Of a stretch of DNA of 64,000 nt, positions 33,683 through 42,776 are shown piece after piece; position 1 is the first letter of the stretch; every line of letters begins with the position of its first letter. Under the pieces are notes generated by a model. That model worked only from the letters and a program-made list of their open reading frames with translations. It made no database searches and was not told where the DNA came from. Source of the DNA: Streptomyces cellostaticus (lineage in GTDB: Bacteria; Actinomycetota; Actinomycetes; Streptomycetales; Streptomycetaceae); contig NZ_KQ948031.1 in assembly GCF_001513965.1 (NCBI RefSeq), forward strand, positions 121,091 through 185,090, written 5' to 3'. Made by a program: the position numbers and the translations under genes.

Positions 33683-35308
33683 TCAGCAGCGGTTGCGGTC
33701 CTCGGTCAGCACCCCCTGAACCGTGGTCAGCGAACGGTCGTAGCAGCCGTCCGGGCCGTGCAGGCGGTAGCGCTCGCCGGAGGTGCCGACCGCGTGCCGC
33801 TGGTCGCGCGGGACATTGATCGTGTACGTGGCGTCGCCGCTGTAGGTGTCGTCGAGCCGCGTCCACGTCAGACGCCGGCCGCCCTGCCGCTCGACGGCCG
33901 TCGCCCGGTCGCCGAGAGTCAGCACGGTGCGCAGCCGGTTGTCCGTGCCGAGGGTCGTGGCGCCGTTCATCGTGTACGTCCGGTGCGTGTGCGCCGTCCG
34001 CGCCGGGCCCGGTCCGTCCGCCTTGACCGTCTCGTCGTCCGTCCACGTCGCGTCCAGTCCGTCCGTGCTCTCGCCATCGGTCCAGCGGTGCGTCGAGCTG
34101 TTCGCGAGCGTGCGGGTGACGGTGGTGGTCACCCGGCCGTGCGAGGTGTCGAGGTATCCGGAGACGGCGAGCCGGTGTCCGGCCTCGGTGTCGACGCGGT
34201 TCTCCGTACCGGGCGTGTGGACCGAGGAGTTGGCGATGCCGGTCGCCTTGTCCGCGGTGAGCGCGCCGCCGACCTGGGCGCGGTGCGCGTCCTGCCAGAC
34301 CAGTACGTTCACGGGGGTGCTCCAGCCGGCCTGTCCTGCGGGCACGCCGACGACGGAGACCTCGACGCGGTGTGGCCGACCGTCGTTGAAAAGCCCGGCG
34401 AACGGCGTCAGGTCGTACTCGACGGGCCGGACGTCGAAGGCGCGCGGGCCCGGGATGACGTACCAGAGGAAGGGGTTGGACCAGCCGCCGGTCCACACGT
34501 TCGGGAACGGCGCGGCGATGCCGGCCAGTTGCCCGTCGACCTTGATCTGCACCTCGCGGTACGGCCCGTGGTCGGCCTTGCAGGAGTACGACGCCGGGTC
34601 GGCCACGGTCAGGTACCAGAACTCCTCGCAGCCGCCGCCGGATCCGGTGGCGTACACCTCCGCGACGATGCGCTCACTGTTGCGCGGGGTGGTGAGGGTC
34701 GTGCCGTCGGGCGTGTCGGCGAGGGTGAGGACACGGTCGGGGGCGGGGGTCTCGGGGCGGCCCGCGTAGAACGTGAGCGTCACCTTGACGTCGATGACGC
34801 CGGTGTAGGTGTCGTCCACGACGTTCCCGATGAGCATCTCGACGCCCTGCGGGGCGCGGAAGGTGTCGCTGTAGCGGGTGACGTCCTTCTCCACGTGCCA
34901 CTCGATGCCGTCCGGTGACGGCTCGGGCGTCGAGGTGCGCAGGATCTCGACACCGCCCACGTGCAGATAGCCGAGGCGGTCGTACTGACGGCCCTTCACC
35001 TTGCCGTCGAGGCGCAGGACGACCTTGCTCCAGCGGTCGCCGCAGCCCTTCGGCGGTGTGTACGCGCCCCGGTACGGGGTGAAGTCGCGGAACTGGACCT
35101 CGGCGAGGGTGACCTGGCAGGACTTGGTGTGCGGCCGGTCGACGGGCGGGGCGGCGGTCACCGGATCGTGCCAGTCGGTGCCGAACTCGGCCGGAACGCC
35201 GGAGGCAGCGTGGGGTGCCGCTTGAGCAGCGGTGGCCCCGGTACCGAAGAACGTGCTCGCCAGGAGGGCAGCCCCGGCGAGCATGGACATGACTAACCGT
35301 CTTCTCAT
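33683..35308 (-). CDS. Secreted peptide-N4-asparagine amidase A (PNGase A)-like glycoamidase
   Basis: A 541-residue exported protein with signal peptide ending near AQA-AP (residue 31). The body resembles plant and fungal PNGase A (PF12222): CQVTLAEVQFRDFTPYRGAY, VLRLDGKVKGRQYDRLGYL, EILRTSTPEPSP, ATGSGGGCEEFWYLT and TGGWSNPFLWYVIPGPRAFD. The family cleaves the amide bond between asparagine and N-linked glycans, without the core-fucose restriction of PNGase F. A role in scavenging glycans from plant or fungal glycoproteins is a reasonable inference. Catalytic residues for this family are not clear to me. An in-frame ATG at 35290 is another possible start. Confidence 0.82.
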   Translation of the reverse strand: MRRRLVMSMLAGAALLASTFFGTGATAAQAAPHAASGVPAEFGTDWHDPVTAAPPVDRPHTKSCQVTLAEVQFRDFTPYRGAYTPPKGCGDRWSKVVLRLDGKVKGRQYDRLGYLHVGGVEILRTSTPEPSPDGIEWHVEKDVTRYSDTFRAPQGVEMLIGNVVDDTYTGVIDVKVTLTFYAGRPETPAPDRVLTLADTPDGTTLTTPRNSERIVAEVYATGSGGGCEEFWYLTVADPASYSCKADHGPYREVQIKVDGQLAGIAAPFPNVWTGGWSNPFLWYVIPGPRAFDVRPVEYDLTPFAGLFNDGRPHRVEVSVVGVPAGQAGWSTPVNVLVWQDAHRAQVGGALTADKATGIANSSVHTPGTENRVDTEAGHRLAVSGYLDTSHGRVTTTVTRTLANSSTHRWTDGESTDGLDATWTDDETVKADGPGPARTAHTHRTYTMNGATTLGTDNRLRTVLTLGDRATAVERQGGRRLTWTRLDDTYSGDATYTINVPRDQRHAVGTSGERYRLHGPDGCYDRSLTTVQGVLTEDRNRC

Positions 35309-35366
35309 GGCCGGTGTTCTACGGGGAGATGGGTCCGCCCCGCAATGAGGCGTTCCGCCATCCGTA

Positions 35367-36113
35367 CTAGCTCATCAGGTCCGCTCTGTCTCCCATCACC
35401 ACCACAGGATGCCGGTCCGGGTCGAGCCTGCGCAGCAGGTACTCCATGGCCGGCTTGGACATGGTGACGCAGCCCGACGTACCACTGCCGTGGTCCATGT
35501 GCAGCCAGATGTTCCCGCCCCTCTCCTCACCCTCGGGGCGCGTCGGGTCGTTCGGCGGGGTGCCCTTGACGCGGTTGTAGTCGATGGCGATGACGTAGTC
35601 GAAGTCGTGCCAGTACGGCTTGGCCCACGAGCGCGGGGCGGCGAAGGCAGGGTCCCGCGTGTACGGCAGCCCGGCGCCCGGATCCTTGAGTACACCGCCC
35701 GCGTCGGTAAGGGTGAACACGCCGACGGGGCTGCGCCGGTCGCCGGAGCGGTGGTCGGTGGTCCAGCCCTTCTTGCCGTTGTGTGCCGCCCAACTGCGGA
35801 TCCGCTGCCACACCGCGCCGCGCCTGGCGTAGAGCACGACCGTGGAGTCCGCCGAGTCCTTGCCGTCGCCGTAGACGGCCACCACCTGGCCGGAGTCGGT
35901 CGGAATCCGCCGCTGAAGGCGGGCGCCGACGCCCGGGATGATGCGGTGCGAGCCGCGACTGGCCGCAGTGGACTGCACGGCCTGGCCGCCGGGTTTCGGC
36001 TCGCCGCTGCCGCGTCCCGACGCGCCGCACGCGGAAAGGGCCGCCAAAAAGGTTCCGAAAGCCGCCATCGCGACCGTCACACGCCGCACACCATCGATCT
36101 GCACGCGCCCCAT
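35367..36113 (-). CDS. L,D-transpeptidase-like (YkuD family) lipoprotein
   Basis: A 248-residue exported protein with an N-terminal signal and lipobox LAALSAC (Cys about residue 29). The catalytic domain has VVLYARRGAVWQ, DRRSPVGVFTL and the active-site motif HMDHGSGTSGCVTM, where the histidine, glycines and catalytic cysteine of the YkuD fold are in order. The family cross-links peptidoglycan stems or acts on related peptides. The long insert after GVFTLTDAGG is typical of the Streptomyces members annotated as L,D-transpeptidase family. ATG 36113 is used; longer in-frame starts add sequence with no signal-peptide character. Confidence 0.88.
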   Translation of the reverse strand: MGRVQIDGVRRVTVAMAAFGTFLAALSACGASGRGSGEPKPGGQAVQSTAASRGSHRIIPGVGARLQRRIPTDSGQVVAVYGDGKDSADSTVVLYARRGAVWQRIRSWAAHNGKKGWTTDHRSGDRRSPVGVFTLTDAGGVLKDPGAGLPYTRDPAFAAPRSWAKPYWHDFDYVIAIDYNRVKGTPPNDPTRPEGEERGGNIWLHMDHGSGTSGCVTMSKPAMEYLLRRLDPDRHPVVVMGDRADLMS

Positions 36114-36338
36114 GGTGGCATCTCGTTCCGACGCATCGTGCGATCTTCCGAGCATTCGGCTCACCGGGCTACGGGCCTGCTGGACGACCGTGTCACCGGA
36201 AGAGGACTGCCGGCCGGAACCCCGCGGATCTCGGCGGCCGTCGGGGAAAACCGTTTGAAATTCACCACTCTGCGACGCGAACCTTTCACAGCTTGTTGCC
36301 GCCGCCTCCCCCTCCCTGACACGAGCCACTGGGACGTC

Positions 36339-38168
36339 ATGCAGATTCAAGACCTTCCGTATTCCGACCCGGGCGTACCCGACGCGCGTTCGGGTCCTCG
36401 CCTCCTGTGGTGGCTCTGGCGCAACCAGATGGGCGGCCAGCTCAAGTCGCTGGCCTGGGGCCTGCTGCACTTCGTCTCCGTTTCCGCGCTGCCCTTCTGC
36501 GTCGGTCTCGCCGTCCAGGCGGTCATCGACCGTTCCGGCACCCGGCTGGCCCTGACGGGTGGCCTGATGGCGCTGTGCGGTACGGGGATCGCCGTCGGCG
36601 ACACCTTCCTGCACCGGACAGCCGTCACCAACTGGATCACCGCCGCCGCCCGTGTCCAGCAGCTGCTGGCGGGCCAGGCGGCCCGGCTGGGCTCCGCGCT
36701 GACCCGGCGCGTCGCGGCCGGCGAGGTGGTGGCCGTCTCCACCGGCGACGTGGAGAAGATCGGCTGGTTCGTCGAGGCCGTCTCCCGCTTCACCGCCGCC
36801 GCGTTGACGGTCGTCGTGGTCTGCGTGGGCCTTCTGGTCTACCAGCCCGCTCTGGGCGTGGTCGTCGCCGTGGGCGTGCCGGTCGTGGCACTCGCAGTGC
36901 TGCCGCTGCTGCCCCGGGCGACGCGTCGCGCCGACATCCAGCGCGAGAAGGCGGGCCGGGCCACCGAGCTGGCCTCGGACACCGTCGCCGGGCTTCGCGT
37001 GCTGCGCGGCATCGGCGGCGAGGAACTGTTCCTCGACCGCTACCGCCGCGCCTCGCAGGAGGTACGGCAGGCGGCCGTGCGCAGCGCCCGGATGTGGTCG
37101 CTGATCTCCGCGATCCAGGTGCTGCTGCCCGGGCTGCTGCTGATCGCGGTCGTCTGGCACGGCATCCACCTGGCCCGCCAGGGCCGGATCACGGTCGGCG
37201 AACTCGTCACCGTCTACAGCGCGGTCATGGTCCTCAACTACCCGCTGCGGCACTTCGAGGAGATCGCCATGGCGTACTCCTTCTCGCGCCCGTCGGCCAA
37301 ACGCGCGGCACGCGTGCTGTCGCTCCGGCGGAGCACCGACATCGAAGGGGCACGCGAGGCCGAGGTGCCGGGCGGCGACCTGTACGACCCGGCCACCGGT
37401 CTGCTCGCGCCCGCCGGCCGGCTCACCGCCGTGGTGTGCGGCGACCCGGACGCCGCCGGGCGGCTCGCGGAACGGCTGGGCGGCCACCCCGCCGGGCCGG
37501 GCTCCTCGGTGCTGCTCGGCGGGGTACCGCTCGACGACCTCCCCCTGGACAGCGCCCGCACCGCCGTCCTCGTCCAGGACAAGGACCCGGTGCTGCTGTC
37601 CGGCTCGCTGCGCGAGCTGCTGGACGTGCCCTCCTCCGGTGCCGTACGCGCCGAGGACGCGCTGGCGGCCGCGCAGTGCGGGGACGTCCTGGACGCACTG
37701 GTCCAGGGGTCGCTGGACGCCGCCGATCCGCTGGACGCCCGCATCACCGAGCGCGGCCGCTCACTGTCGGGCGGCCAGCGCCAGCGGCTGGCGCTGGCCC
37801 GGTCCCTCATCACCGACCCGGAGGTGCTGGTCCTGGACGAGCCCACCTCCGCGGTCGACTCGCATACCGAGGCCCGGATCGCGGACGGGCTGCACCGGCT
37901 GCGCTCGGGGCGGACGACGGTGGTGTTCACCTCGTCGCCGCTGCTGCTGGACCGAGCGGACCGGGTCGCCCTGGTCCACGAGGGCGCGGTCGCGGCGGTC
38001 GGCGTGCACCGCGAACTGGTCGATTCCGAGCCGCGGTACCGGGCCGTGGTGACGCGCGAGACCGAGGACGAGATGGCCCTGGCCGACCCCTTGGACGAGA
38101 ACGTGGCCGACGGGAACGCCCTGATGGGCGCTCTCGAAGAGCTGAAAGAGATCGAGGAGAGCGCATGA
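36339..38168 (+). CDS. ABC exporter subunit 1 with degenerate Walker A and intact signature
   Basis: A 609-residue half-transporter with six membrane segments in residues about 20-305. In its ATPase domain the P-loop position reads VVCGDPDAAGRLA (about 365-376), without the GxxGxGKS core, so it cannot bind ATP normally. The signature LSGGQRQRLALA (about 476) and Walker B LVLDEPTSAVD are intact. The switch histidine is replaced (VVFTSSP). Its stop overlaps the next start (ATGA), so the two subunits are made together and should form an asymmetric heterodimer. ATG 36339 starts it. The substrate is unknown. It is divergent from the L,D-transpeptidase-like gene. Confidence 0.92.
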   Translation: MQIQDLPYSDPGVPDARSGPRLLWWLWRNQMGGQLKSLAWGLLHFVSVSALPFCVGLAVQAVIDRSGTRLALTGGLMALCGTGIAVGDTFLHRTAVTNWITAAARVQQLLAGQAARLGSALTRRVAAGEVVAVSTGDVEKIGWFVEAVSRFTAAALTVVVVCVGLLVYQPALGVVVAVGVPVVALAVLPLLPRATRRADIQREKAGRATELASDTVAGLRVLRGIGGEELFLDRYRRASQEVRQAAVRSARMWSLISAIQVLLPGLLLIAVVWHGIHLARQGRITVGELVTVYSAVMVLNYPLRHFEEIAMAYSFSRPSAKRAARVLSLRRSTDIEGAREAEVPGGDLYDPATGLLAPAGRLTAVVCGDPDAAGRLAERLGGHPAGPGSSVLLGGVPLDDLPLDSARTAVLVQDKDPVLLSGSLRELLDVPSSGAVRAEDALAAAQCGDVLDALVQGSLDAADPLDARITERGRSLSGGQRQRLALARSLITDPEVLVLDEPTSAVDSHTEARIADGLHRLRSGRTTVVFTSSPLLLDRADRVALVHEGAVAAVGVHRELVDSEPRYRAVVTRETEDEMALADPLDENVADGNALMGALEELKEIEESA

Positions 38169-39946
38169 TCGGCGTTGCGCCACCGGCGTACGACCCGGCG
38201 GCCCCGACGACCGCCACCACCCTGCCCGTCGGCGCGGCCGCGACCGTGCGCGCCTACGTGGCCGAGCTGTTCCGCCGGCACCGCCGGGCCTTTGTGCTCC
38301 TCATCGCCGTCAACACGGTGGCCGTGGTCGCCTCGATGGTGGGCCCGTACCTGCTCGGCGGCCTCGTCGAGCGCGTGTCGGACAGGGCGCGCGAGCTTCA
38401 TCTGGGGCTGACCGCCGGGCTGTTCGTACTCGCGCTGCTCGTCCAGGCCGTGTTCGTCCGGCAGGTGCGGCTGCGGGGCGCGATGCTCGGCGAGCGGATG
38501 CTGGCCGACCTGCGCGAGGACTTCCTCGTCCGCTCGGTGGGCCTGCCGCCGGGCGTGCTGGAGCGGGCGGGCACGGGCGACCTGCTCTCCCGCATCACCA
38601 CCGACATCGACCGCCTCGCCAACGCCATGCGGGAGGCCGTACCGCAGCTGGCGATCGGTGTCGTGTGGGCGCTGCTGCTGCTCGGTGGGCTCGTCGTGAC
38701 GGCGCCGCCGCTGGCGGCCGCCGTCCTGCTCGCGGTACCGGTGCTGGTGGCGGGGTGCCGCTGGTACTTCAGGCGGGCGCCCGCCGGCTACCGCTCGGAG
38801 GCCGCCGGGTACGCCGCCGTCGCCGCCGCGCTCGCCGAGACCGTGGATGCGGGCCACACCATCGAGGCACACCGCCTGGGCGATCGGCGTATCGCCCTGT
38901 CGGAGCGGCGGATCAAGGAGTGGACCGCCTGGGAGCGCTACACCCTCTGGCTGCGGTCCGTGCTCTTCCCGGTGATCAACGCCGTTCACGTCATCGTGCT
39001 CGGCTCGGTCCTCATGGCCGGCGGTGCCTTCGGGCTGCAGGGCTGGATCGGGGTGGGCCAGCTGACGACGGGTGCCCTCATCGCGCAGATGCTCGTCGAC
39101 CCGGTGAACCTGATCCTGCGCTGGTACGACGAGGTGCAGGTCGCCCAGGTGTCGCTGGCCCGCCTGGTCGGCGTGCGGGACATCGAGCCGCACGCCGGGG
39201 ACGCCTCGCTGGCCCCCGGCGGACGGGACGTGCACGCCGACCGGGTGCACTTCGGCTACCGAGAGGGCGTCGACGTGCTGCGCAAGGTCTCCCTGAAGGT
39301 CGCGCCGGGCACCCGGCTGGCCCTGGTCGGCCCTTCCGGCGCCGGCAAGTCCACGCTGGGCAGGCTGCTCGCCGGTATCTACGCGCCCCGGGACGGCCGC
39401 ATCACCCTGGGTGGAGCGGAACTGTCCCGGATGCCCGCGGAGCGCGTGCGCTCGCACGTCGCCCTCGTCAACCAGGAACACCACGTCTTCGTGGGCTCCC
39501 TGCGCGACAACCTCCTGCTGGCCCGCACCGGCGCCACCGACGCCGAACTGTGGGCGGCGCTCGGCGCGGTCGACGCGGAGGGCTGGGCGCGGGCGCTGGA
39601 CGACGGCCTGGACACCGAGGTCGGCTCCGGCGGGGTGGCGCTGACCCCGGCACAGGCCCAGCAGATCGCGCTGGCCCGGCTGGTGCTGGCCGACCCGCAC
39701 ACGCTGGTCCTGGACGAGGCGACCTCGCTGCTCGACCCGCGCGCGGCCCGCCACCTGGAACGCTCCCTGGCCCGCGTCCTCGACGGCCGCACCGTGGTCG
39801 CCATCGCCCACCGCCTGCACACCGCCCACGACGCCGACGTGATCGCCGTCGTGGAAAACGGCCGCATCAGCGAACTGGGCAGCCACGAGGAACTGGTCAC
39901 GGCGGACGGGGCTTATGCGGCGCTGTGGCGGTCTTGGCATGGGTGA
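38165..39946 (+). CDS. ABC exporter subunit 2 with intact Walker A and degenerate signature
   Basis: A 593-residue half-transporter with six membrane segments in residues about 40-325. The ATPase domain has Walker A VGPSGAGKSTLGR (about 387), Walker B LVLDEATSLLD with its glutamate, and switch histidine AIAHRLHT. The signature, normally LSGGQ, reads ALTPAQAQQIALARL (about 491). Paired with subunit 1, this leaves exactly one composite site with Walker A, catalytic glutamate and histidine from this subunit and LSGGQ from its partner. ATG 38165 overlaps the previous stop by four bases. Confidence 0.92.
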   Translation: MIGVAPPAYDPAAPTTATTLPVGAAATVRAYVAELFRRHRRAFVLLIAVNTVAVVASMVGPYLLGGLVERVSDRARELHLGLTAGLFVLALLVQAVFVRQVRLRGAMLGERMLADLREDFLVRSVGLPPGVLERAGTGDLLSRITTDIDRLANAMREAVPQLAIGVVWALLLLGGLVVTAPPLAAAVLLAVPVLVAGCRWYFRRAPAGYRSEAAGYAAVAAALAETVDAGHTIEAHRLGDRRIALSERRIKEWTAWERYTLWLRSVLFPVINAVHVIVLGSVLMAGGAFGLQGWIGVGQLTTGALIAQMLVDPVNLILRWYDEVQVAQVSLARLVGVRDIEPHAGDASLAPGGRDVHADRVHFGYREGVDVLRKVSLKVAPGTRLALVGPSGAGKSTLGRLLAGIYAPRDGRITLGGAELSRMPAERVRSHVALVNQEHHVFVGSLRDNLLLARTGATDAELWAALGAVDAEGWARALDDGLDTEVGSGGVALTPAQAQQIALARLVLADPHTLVLDEATSLLDPRAARHLERSLARVLDGRTVVAIAHRLHTAHDADVIAVVENGRISELGSHEELVTADGAYAALWRSWHG

Positions 39947-39956
39947 GAGGTTGAGG

Positions 39957-40585
39957 TGCGGTCGGGGGGGTGGAGTGAGCAGGTTCGGGGATGGACTGAG
40001 TTGGTCTGGGTGAGGTCGGAGGGCGAGGTGAGGCTGGGGTGAGGTGAGGTGAGGCCGGGGACGATGTGAGGCCTGGGGCGGAGTGAGGCCGGCAGCCGGG
40101 GCCGCGGCAGGGCCACGGGACGGAGACTGGGCCAGGCCGGGCCGGAGTCTGGAGCCGGGGCGAGACCGCGGGCCGGGGGGCGGGTCGGGGTCGGGTCGGG
40201 GTCGGGGTCGGGGCAAGTCCACCCGGCTGTGGGCCGAGACTGGGCCGGGGGCTGGGACCAAGCCGTGAGCCGGGGCGAAACCGCGGGCCAGGGCCAGGGG
40301 CAGATCCACCAGCCGGCCGAGGCCAGGCCATCGCCTGGGACCAAATCGTGGACCGGAGCGAAACCGCAGGCCAGGGCCGAGGCAAGTCCACCAGCCGTGA
40401 GCCGAGGCGAGGCCCCAAGCTGGGACCAAGCCGTGGACCGGGGCGAGGCTCGGGCCGCAGGCCGGGCCAGGCCATGGACCGGAACCGAAGCCCGGACCGC
40501 AAGCCGGACCAAACCGTGGACCGAAACCGAGACCCGGACCGCAAGCCGCACCAAACGGTGGACCGGCGTGGGGGCGGGGGCCTTG
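39957..40585. repeat. Degenerate 42/84-bp minisatellite in a long intergenic region
   Basis: The gap between the exporter and the DUF5709 gene is filled with low-complexity GC-rich repeats. The clearest part has GTGGACC-type anchors at 40433, 40474, 40516 and 40558, that is, a period of 41-42 bases, with units like CAAACCGTGGACCGAAACCG followed by AGACCCGGACCGCAAGCCGC. A larger period is seen from GGGGCGA-type anchors at 40157, 40272, 40355 and 40440 (83-115 bases). A short TCGGGG run also occurs near 40185-40213. The multiple of three keeps open frames on both strands, which explains long spurious frames. From 40586 to 41042 I see no gene and only the DUF5709 ribosome-binding site. Confidence 0.8.
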
Positions 40586-41042
40586 GTGAGCGGCGTCGGG
40601 CGTGCAGGGGTGCGCAGGGGGCAGCGCCGAGCCGTCGGCCGCGCCGCCGCTCCCGGCCAGGGCGTCGGCGTCGCCCGCCTGCGGGGTCGCACCGGCGGAC
40701 GCGGGCTGTGTCTGCGGGTCCGGTCGGGTGACGAGGCCCCACGCCGGCGCTGCGGAGAGCGCGGGCGATCCCGGAGGAGTCCGTGGGCCCACCCGGTCGG
40801 AGGACGCGGTCAGGCCCCGTCACCAGTTCCCCGGGCGGGCCTGGGTGGGGATGTTCGGCCCGAAGCCGCGCCCCGTGCCGTTGCGCGGTGCCGAACAGGG
40901 GTGGAAGGCTGGATAGCGGCACCGGCTCGGGGAGCGCCCGGGAACCCGTCGGTTCCCGCCGCGTGAAACCCGTGCCGAGCGTGCCGACGGCGCGCTGCCC
41001 CTCGTGGGGGCACAAGGCCGTCCTCACCACCTGGAGGTACCC

Positions 41043-41513
41043 GTGGACAGCGCCGACGGATGGGGGGATGACGTCTACCAGCCCGATGCCTCGGAGATCC
41101 GGGAGGACTCGGGCGTGCTCGACGTCGAGGACACGCTGGACTTCGACGGCGTCGACGATCCCCTCGACCGGGGCTGGTCCCCTCCCGAGCGGCCGTGGGC
41201 GGTGGAGCACACCGGAGTGACGGCGAGCGAACGCCTGACCGGGCAGACGCTGGACCAGCGGCTCGCCGAAGAGCTGCCCGATGCCCTGGCGCCCGACGAC
41301 GACGGCATCGGCGACTGCGCCGGCACCGACGGGGAACTCCTGGACAACGAGGTCGGCCATCTCCGCTCCGGCCGCCTCGTCGCACCCGACGAAGGTGCGC
41401 ACGAGGACGAGGAGAGCGCCCTCGTCGCCACGGACGTCGGCATCGACGGCGCGGCCGCCTCCGCCGAGGAAGCCGCGATGCACATCGTCGACGAGGACTC
41501 CCTCTCCGGCTGA
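41043..41513 (+). CDS. DUF5709 family acidic protein
   Basis: A 156-residue highly acidic protein. The N-terminal block DDVYQPDASEIREDSGVLDV, then DTLDFDGVDDPLDRGWSPPE, and the middle ETL-type repeat GQTLDQRLAEELPD are characteristic of the actinobacterial DUF5709 family. The C-terminus ends with ASAEEAAMHIVDED. The function is unknown. It is likely cytoplasmic and partly disordered. GTG 41043 is chosen because GGAGG lies seven bases upstream; an earlier in-frame ATG gives an unrelated lead-in. It is followed by the rpmE2-like gene after 45 bases. Confidence 0.85.
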   Translation: MDSADGWGDDVYQPDASEIREDSGVLDVEDTLDFDGVDDPLDRGWSPPERPWAVEHTGVTASERLTGQTLDQRLAEELPDALAPDDDGIGDCAGTDGELLDNEVGHLRSGRLVAPDEGAHEDEESALVATDVGIDGAAASAEEAAMHIVDEDSLSG

Positions 41514-41558
41514 CCACCGGGACGCCCCCTGTCCGACCGCCCCGCGCGAGGAGCCGCG

Positions 41559-41822
41559 ATGCAGCAGGACAAGCAGCCCGACTACCACCCGGTGGTCTTC
41601 CGCGACCGCGCCGCCGGATACGCCTTCCTCACCCGGTCCACGGCGCGCAGCGAGCAGACCATCGAGTGGGACGACGGCCAGAGCTACCCGGTGATCGACG
41701 TGGAGATCTCCTCCGAGAGCCACCCCTTCTACACGGGCAAGGCCCGCACGGTGGACACCGAGGGCCGCATCGCCCGGTTCGAGCGCCGGTACGGCGGGGC
41801 GGAGTCGGGCGAGGCCACCTGA
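41559..41822 (+). CDS. rpmE2: Type B 50S ribosomal protein L31 (zinc-independent paralogue)
   Basis: An 87-residue L31 of the type B form. HPVVFRDRAAGYAFLTRSTA is the family start, followed by IDVEISSESHPFYTGKARTV and the GRIARFERRYG ending. It has no cysteines, so it lacks the zinc ribbon of the ordinary L31. Such paralogues replace the zinc form when zinc is scarce. The usual Zur-controlled box is not obvious in the 45 bases upstream. GGAG precedes ATG 41559. Unlike the classical zinc-starvation cluster, no other zinc-free ribosomal genes are adjacent. Confidence 0.95.
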   Translation: MQQDKQPDYHPVVFRDRAAGYAFLTRSTARSEQTIEWDDGQSYPVIDVEISSESHPFYTGKARTVDTEGRIARFERRYGGAESGEAT

Positions 41823-41836
41823 GCGGGCGAGGTGCG

Positions 41837-42631
41837 TCAGATCACGTTGAGGGCCGCCGCGCAGCCCACTCCCCCGAGCAGCATGAACACGGGCATCAGC
41901 ACCTTCAGCTCGACCCAGCTGCCCGCCCGGAACCGCATCGCCTTCGGCGGGCCCAGCGGGTACCAGCGCTTGCGGCCCACCGGGATGGGCCACAGGATCG
42001 GGCATCCCGACACGGTCAGCGCGTCCCCGATGTCGTGCACCAGCGCGCCCAGCACGATCGGCAGGCCCAGCCACAGGTACTCCTGCCCGGGCGCGGTGAA
42101 CAGCCAGTCGGAGCCGTTGCCCGGCTTGTCCAGGATCCCCGCGAGAATCCAGGCGCTGGTCGCGGCGAGCAGCCAGACCAGGATGTCGCTGCTGGAGCCG
42201 CGCGCCGCCCGCCACAACAGGCCCTCGATCGCCAGCACCATGTGTATGAACAGGATTGCGAGGACCGCCCAGCGGCCCCCGGCGATCGCCACCGCGGAGC
42301 TGCCCGCGCCGATGAGGACCGCCCACAGCCAGGTGTGGGTGAGCGTGCGGTGGCCACCTGTGCGGCGTGCGTCGCCCTTCTTCCTGGTGGCCTTGTAGAC
42401 GGCGTACGACAGCTTGTCGACGATCTCGCAGATCCATCGGGAGACCGGCCCGAAGGCCCGCGAGATGGTGGCCGCCTTGTGGTCGAGGTCCGGGGCAAGC
42501 GCGGCGCCGGCGCAGATCAGGGCGCCGACGAGCAGGACCGGCCAGGGCATCGGGTGTCCGGCCGCGGCGGCGGCCGCTCCGACGCCGAGCCAGGCCGCAG
42601 CCCCCGACAGTGAGTGTGCTGGTCCCATCAT
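41837..42631 (-). CDS. YdjM/DUF457-type inner-membrane protein (LexA-regulated hydrolase-like)
   Basis: A 264-residue membrane protein with the YdjM pattern: AHSLSGAAAWLG at the N-terminus, ALAPDLDHKAAT near residue 45, RTLTHTWLWAVL near residue 95 and ALVHDIGDALT near residue 205. These contain the conserved H, D, D-H and T-H residues of a metal-dependent membrane hydrolase family. It has about six membrane segments. The substrate is unknown. ATG 42631 and ATG 42628 are adjacent, with GGAAG upstream. It is divergent from the helicase gene, 145 bases between the starts. Confidence 0.85.
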   Translation of the reverse strand: MMGPAHSLSGAAAWLGVGAAAAAAGHPMPWPVLLVGALICAGAALAPDLDHKAATISRAFGPVSRWICEIVDKLSYAVYKATRKKGDARRTGGHRTLTHTWLWAVLIGAGSSAVAIAGGRWAVLAILFIHMVLAIEGLLWRAARGSSSDILVWLLAATSAWILAGILDKPGNGSDWLFTAPGQEYLWLGLPIVLGALVHDIGDALTVSGCPILWPIPVGRKRWYPLGPPKAMRFRAGSWVELKVLMPVFMLLGGVGCAAALNVI

Positions 42632-42776
42632 GGCCGCTTCCCGCCCCATTCCTCGTGTGCCGCTGTCCTGTTGACCTGGTGCACTGACGCTCCGTCGGCG
42701 ACACAGCGTAGCGGCCATGATCTTCGTACCCGCAGCCGATTCCCCTCTCGGCGGCAAGGCCAGGCAAGATGGGTGC

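Noticed and set aside
36407..39946. A 1,179-codon plus-strand frame
   Set aside because: Its C-terminal half is the real exporter subunit 2 from 38165; the upstream part is an out-of-frame reading of subunit 1, rich in R, G and P.
37238..40792. A 1,184-codon minus-strand frame
   Set aside because: Antisense to the two exporter genes, with R/P/S/A-rich low-complexity translation.
40229..40966. A 245-codon plus-strand frame over the minisatellite
   Set aside because: It owes its openness to the repeat period of 42 bases. It has no ribosome-binding site and no homology that I recognise; coding cannot be excluded, but support is too weak.
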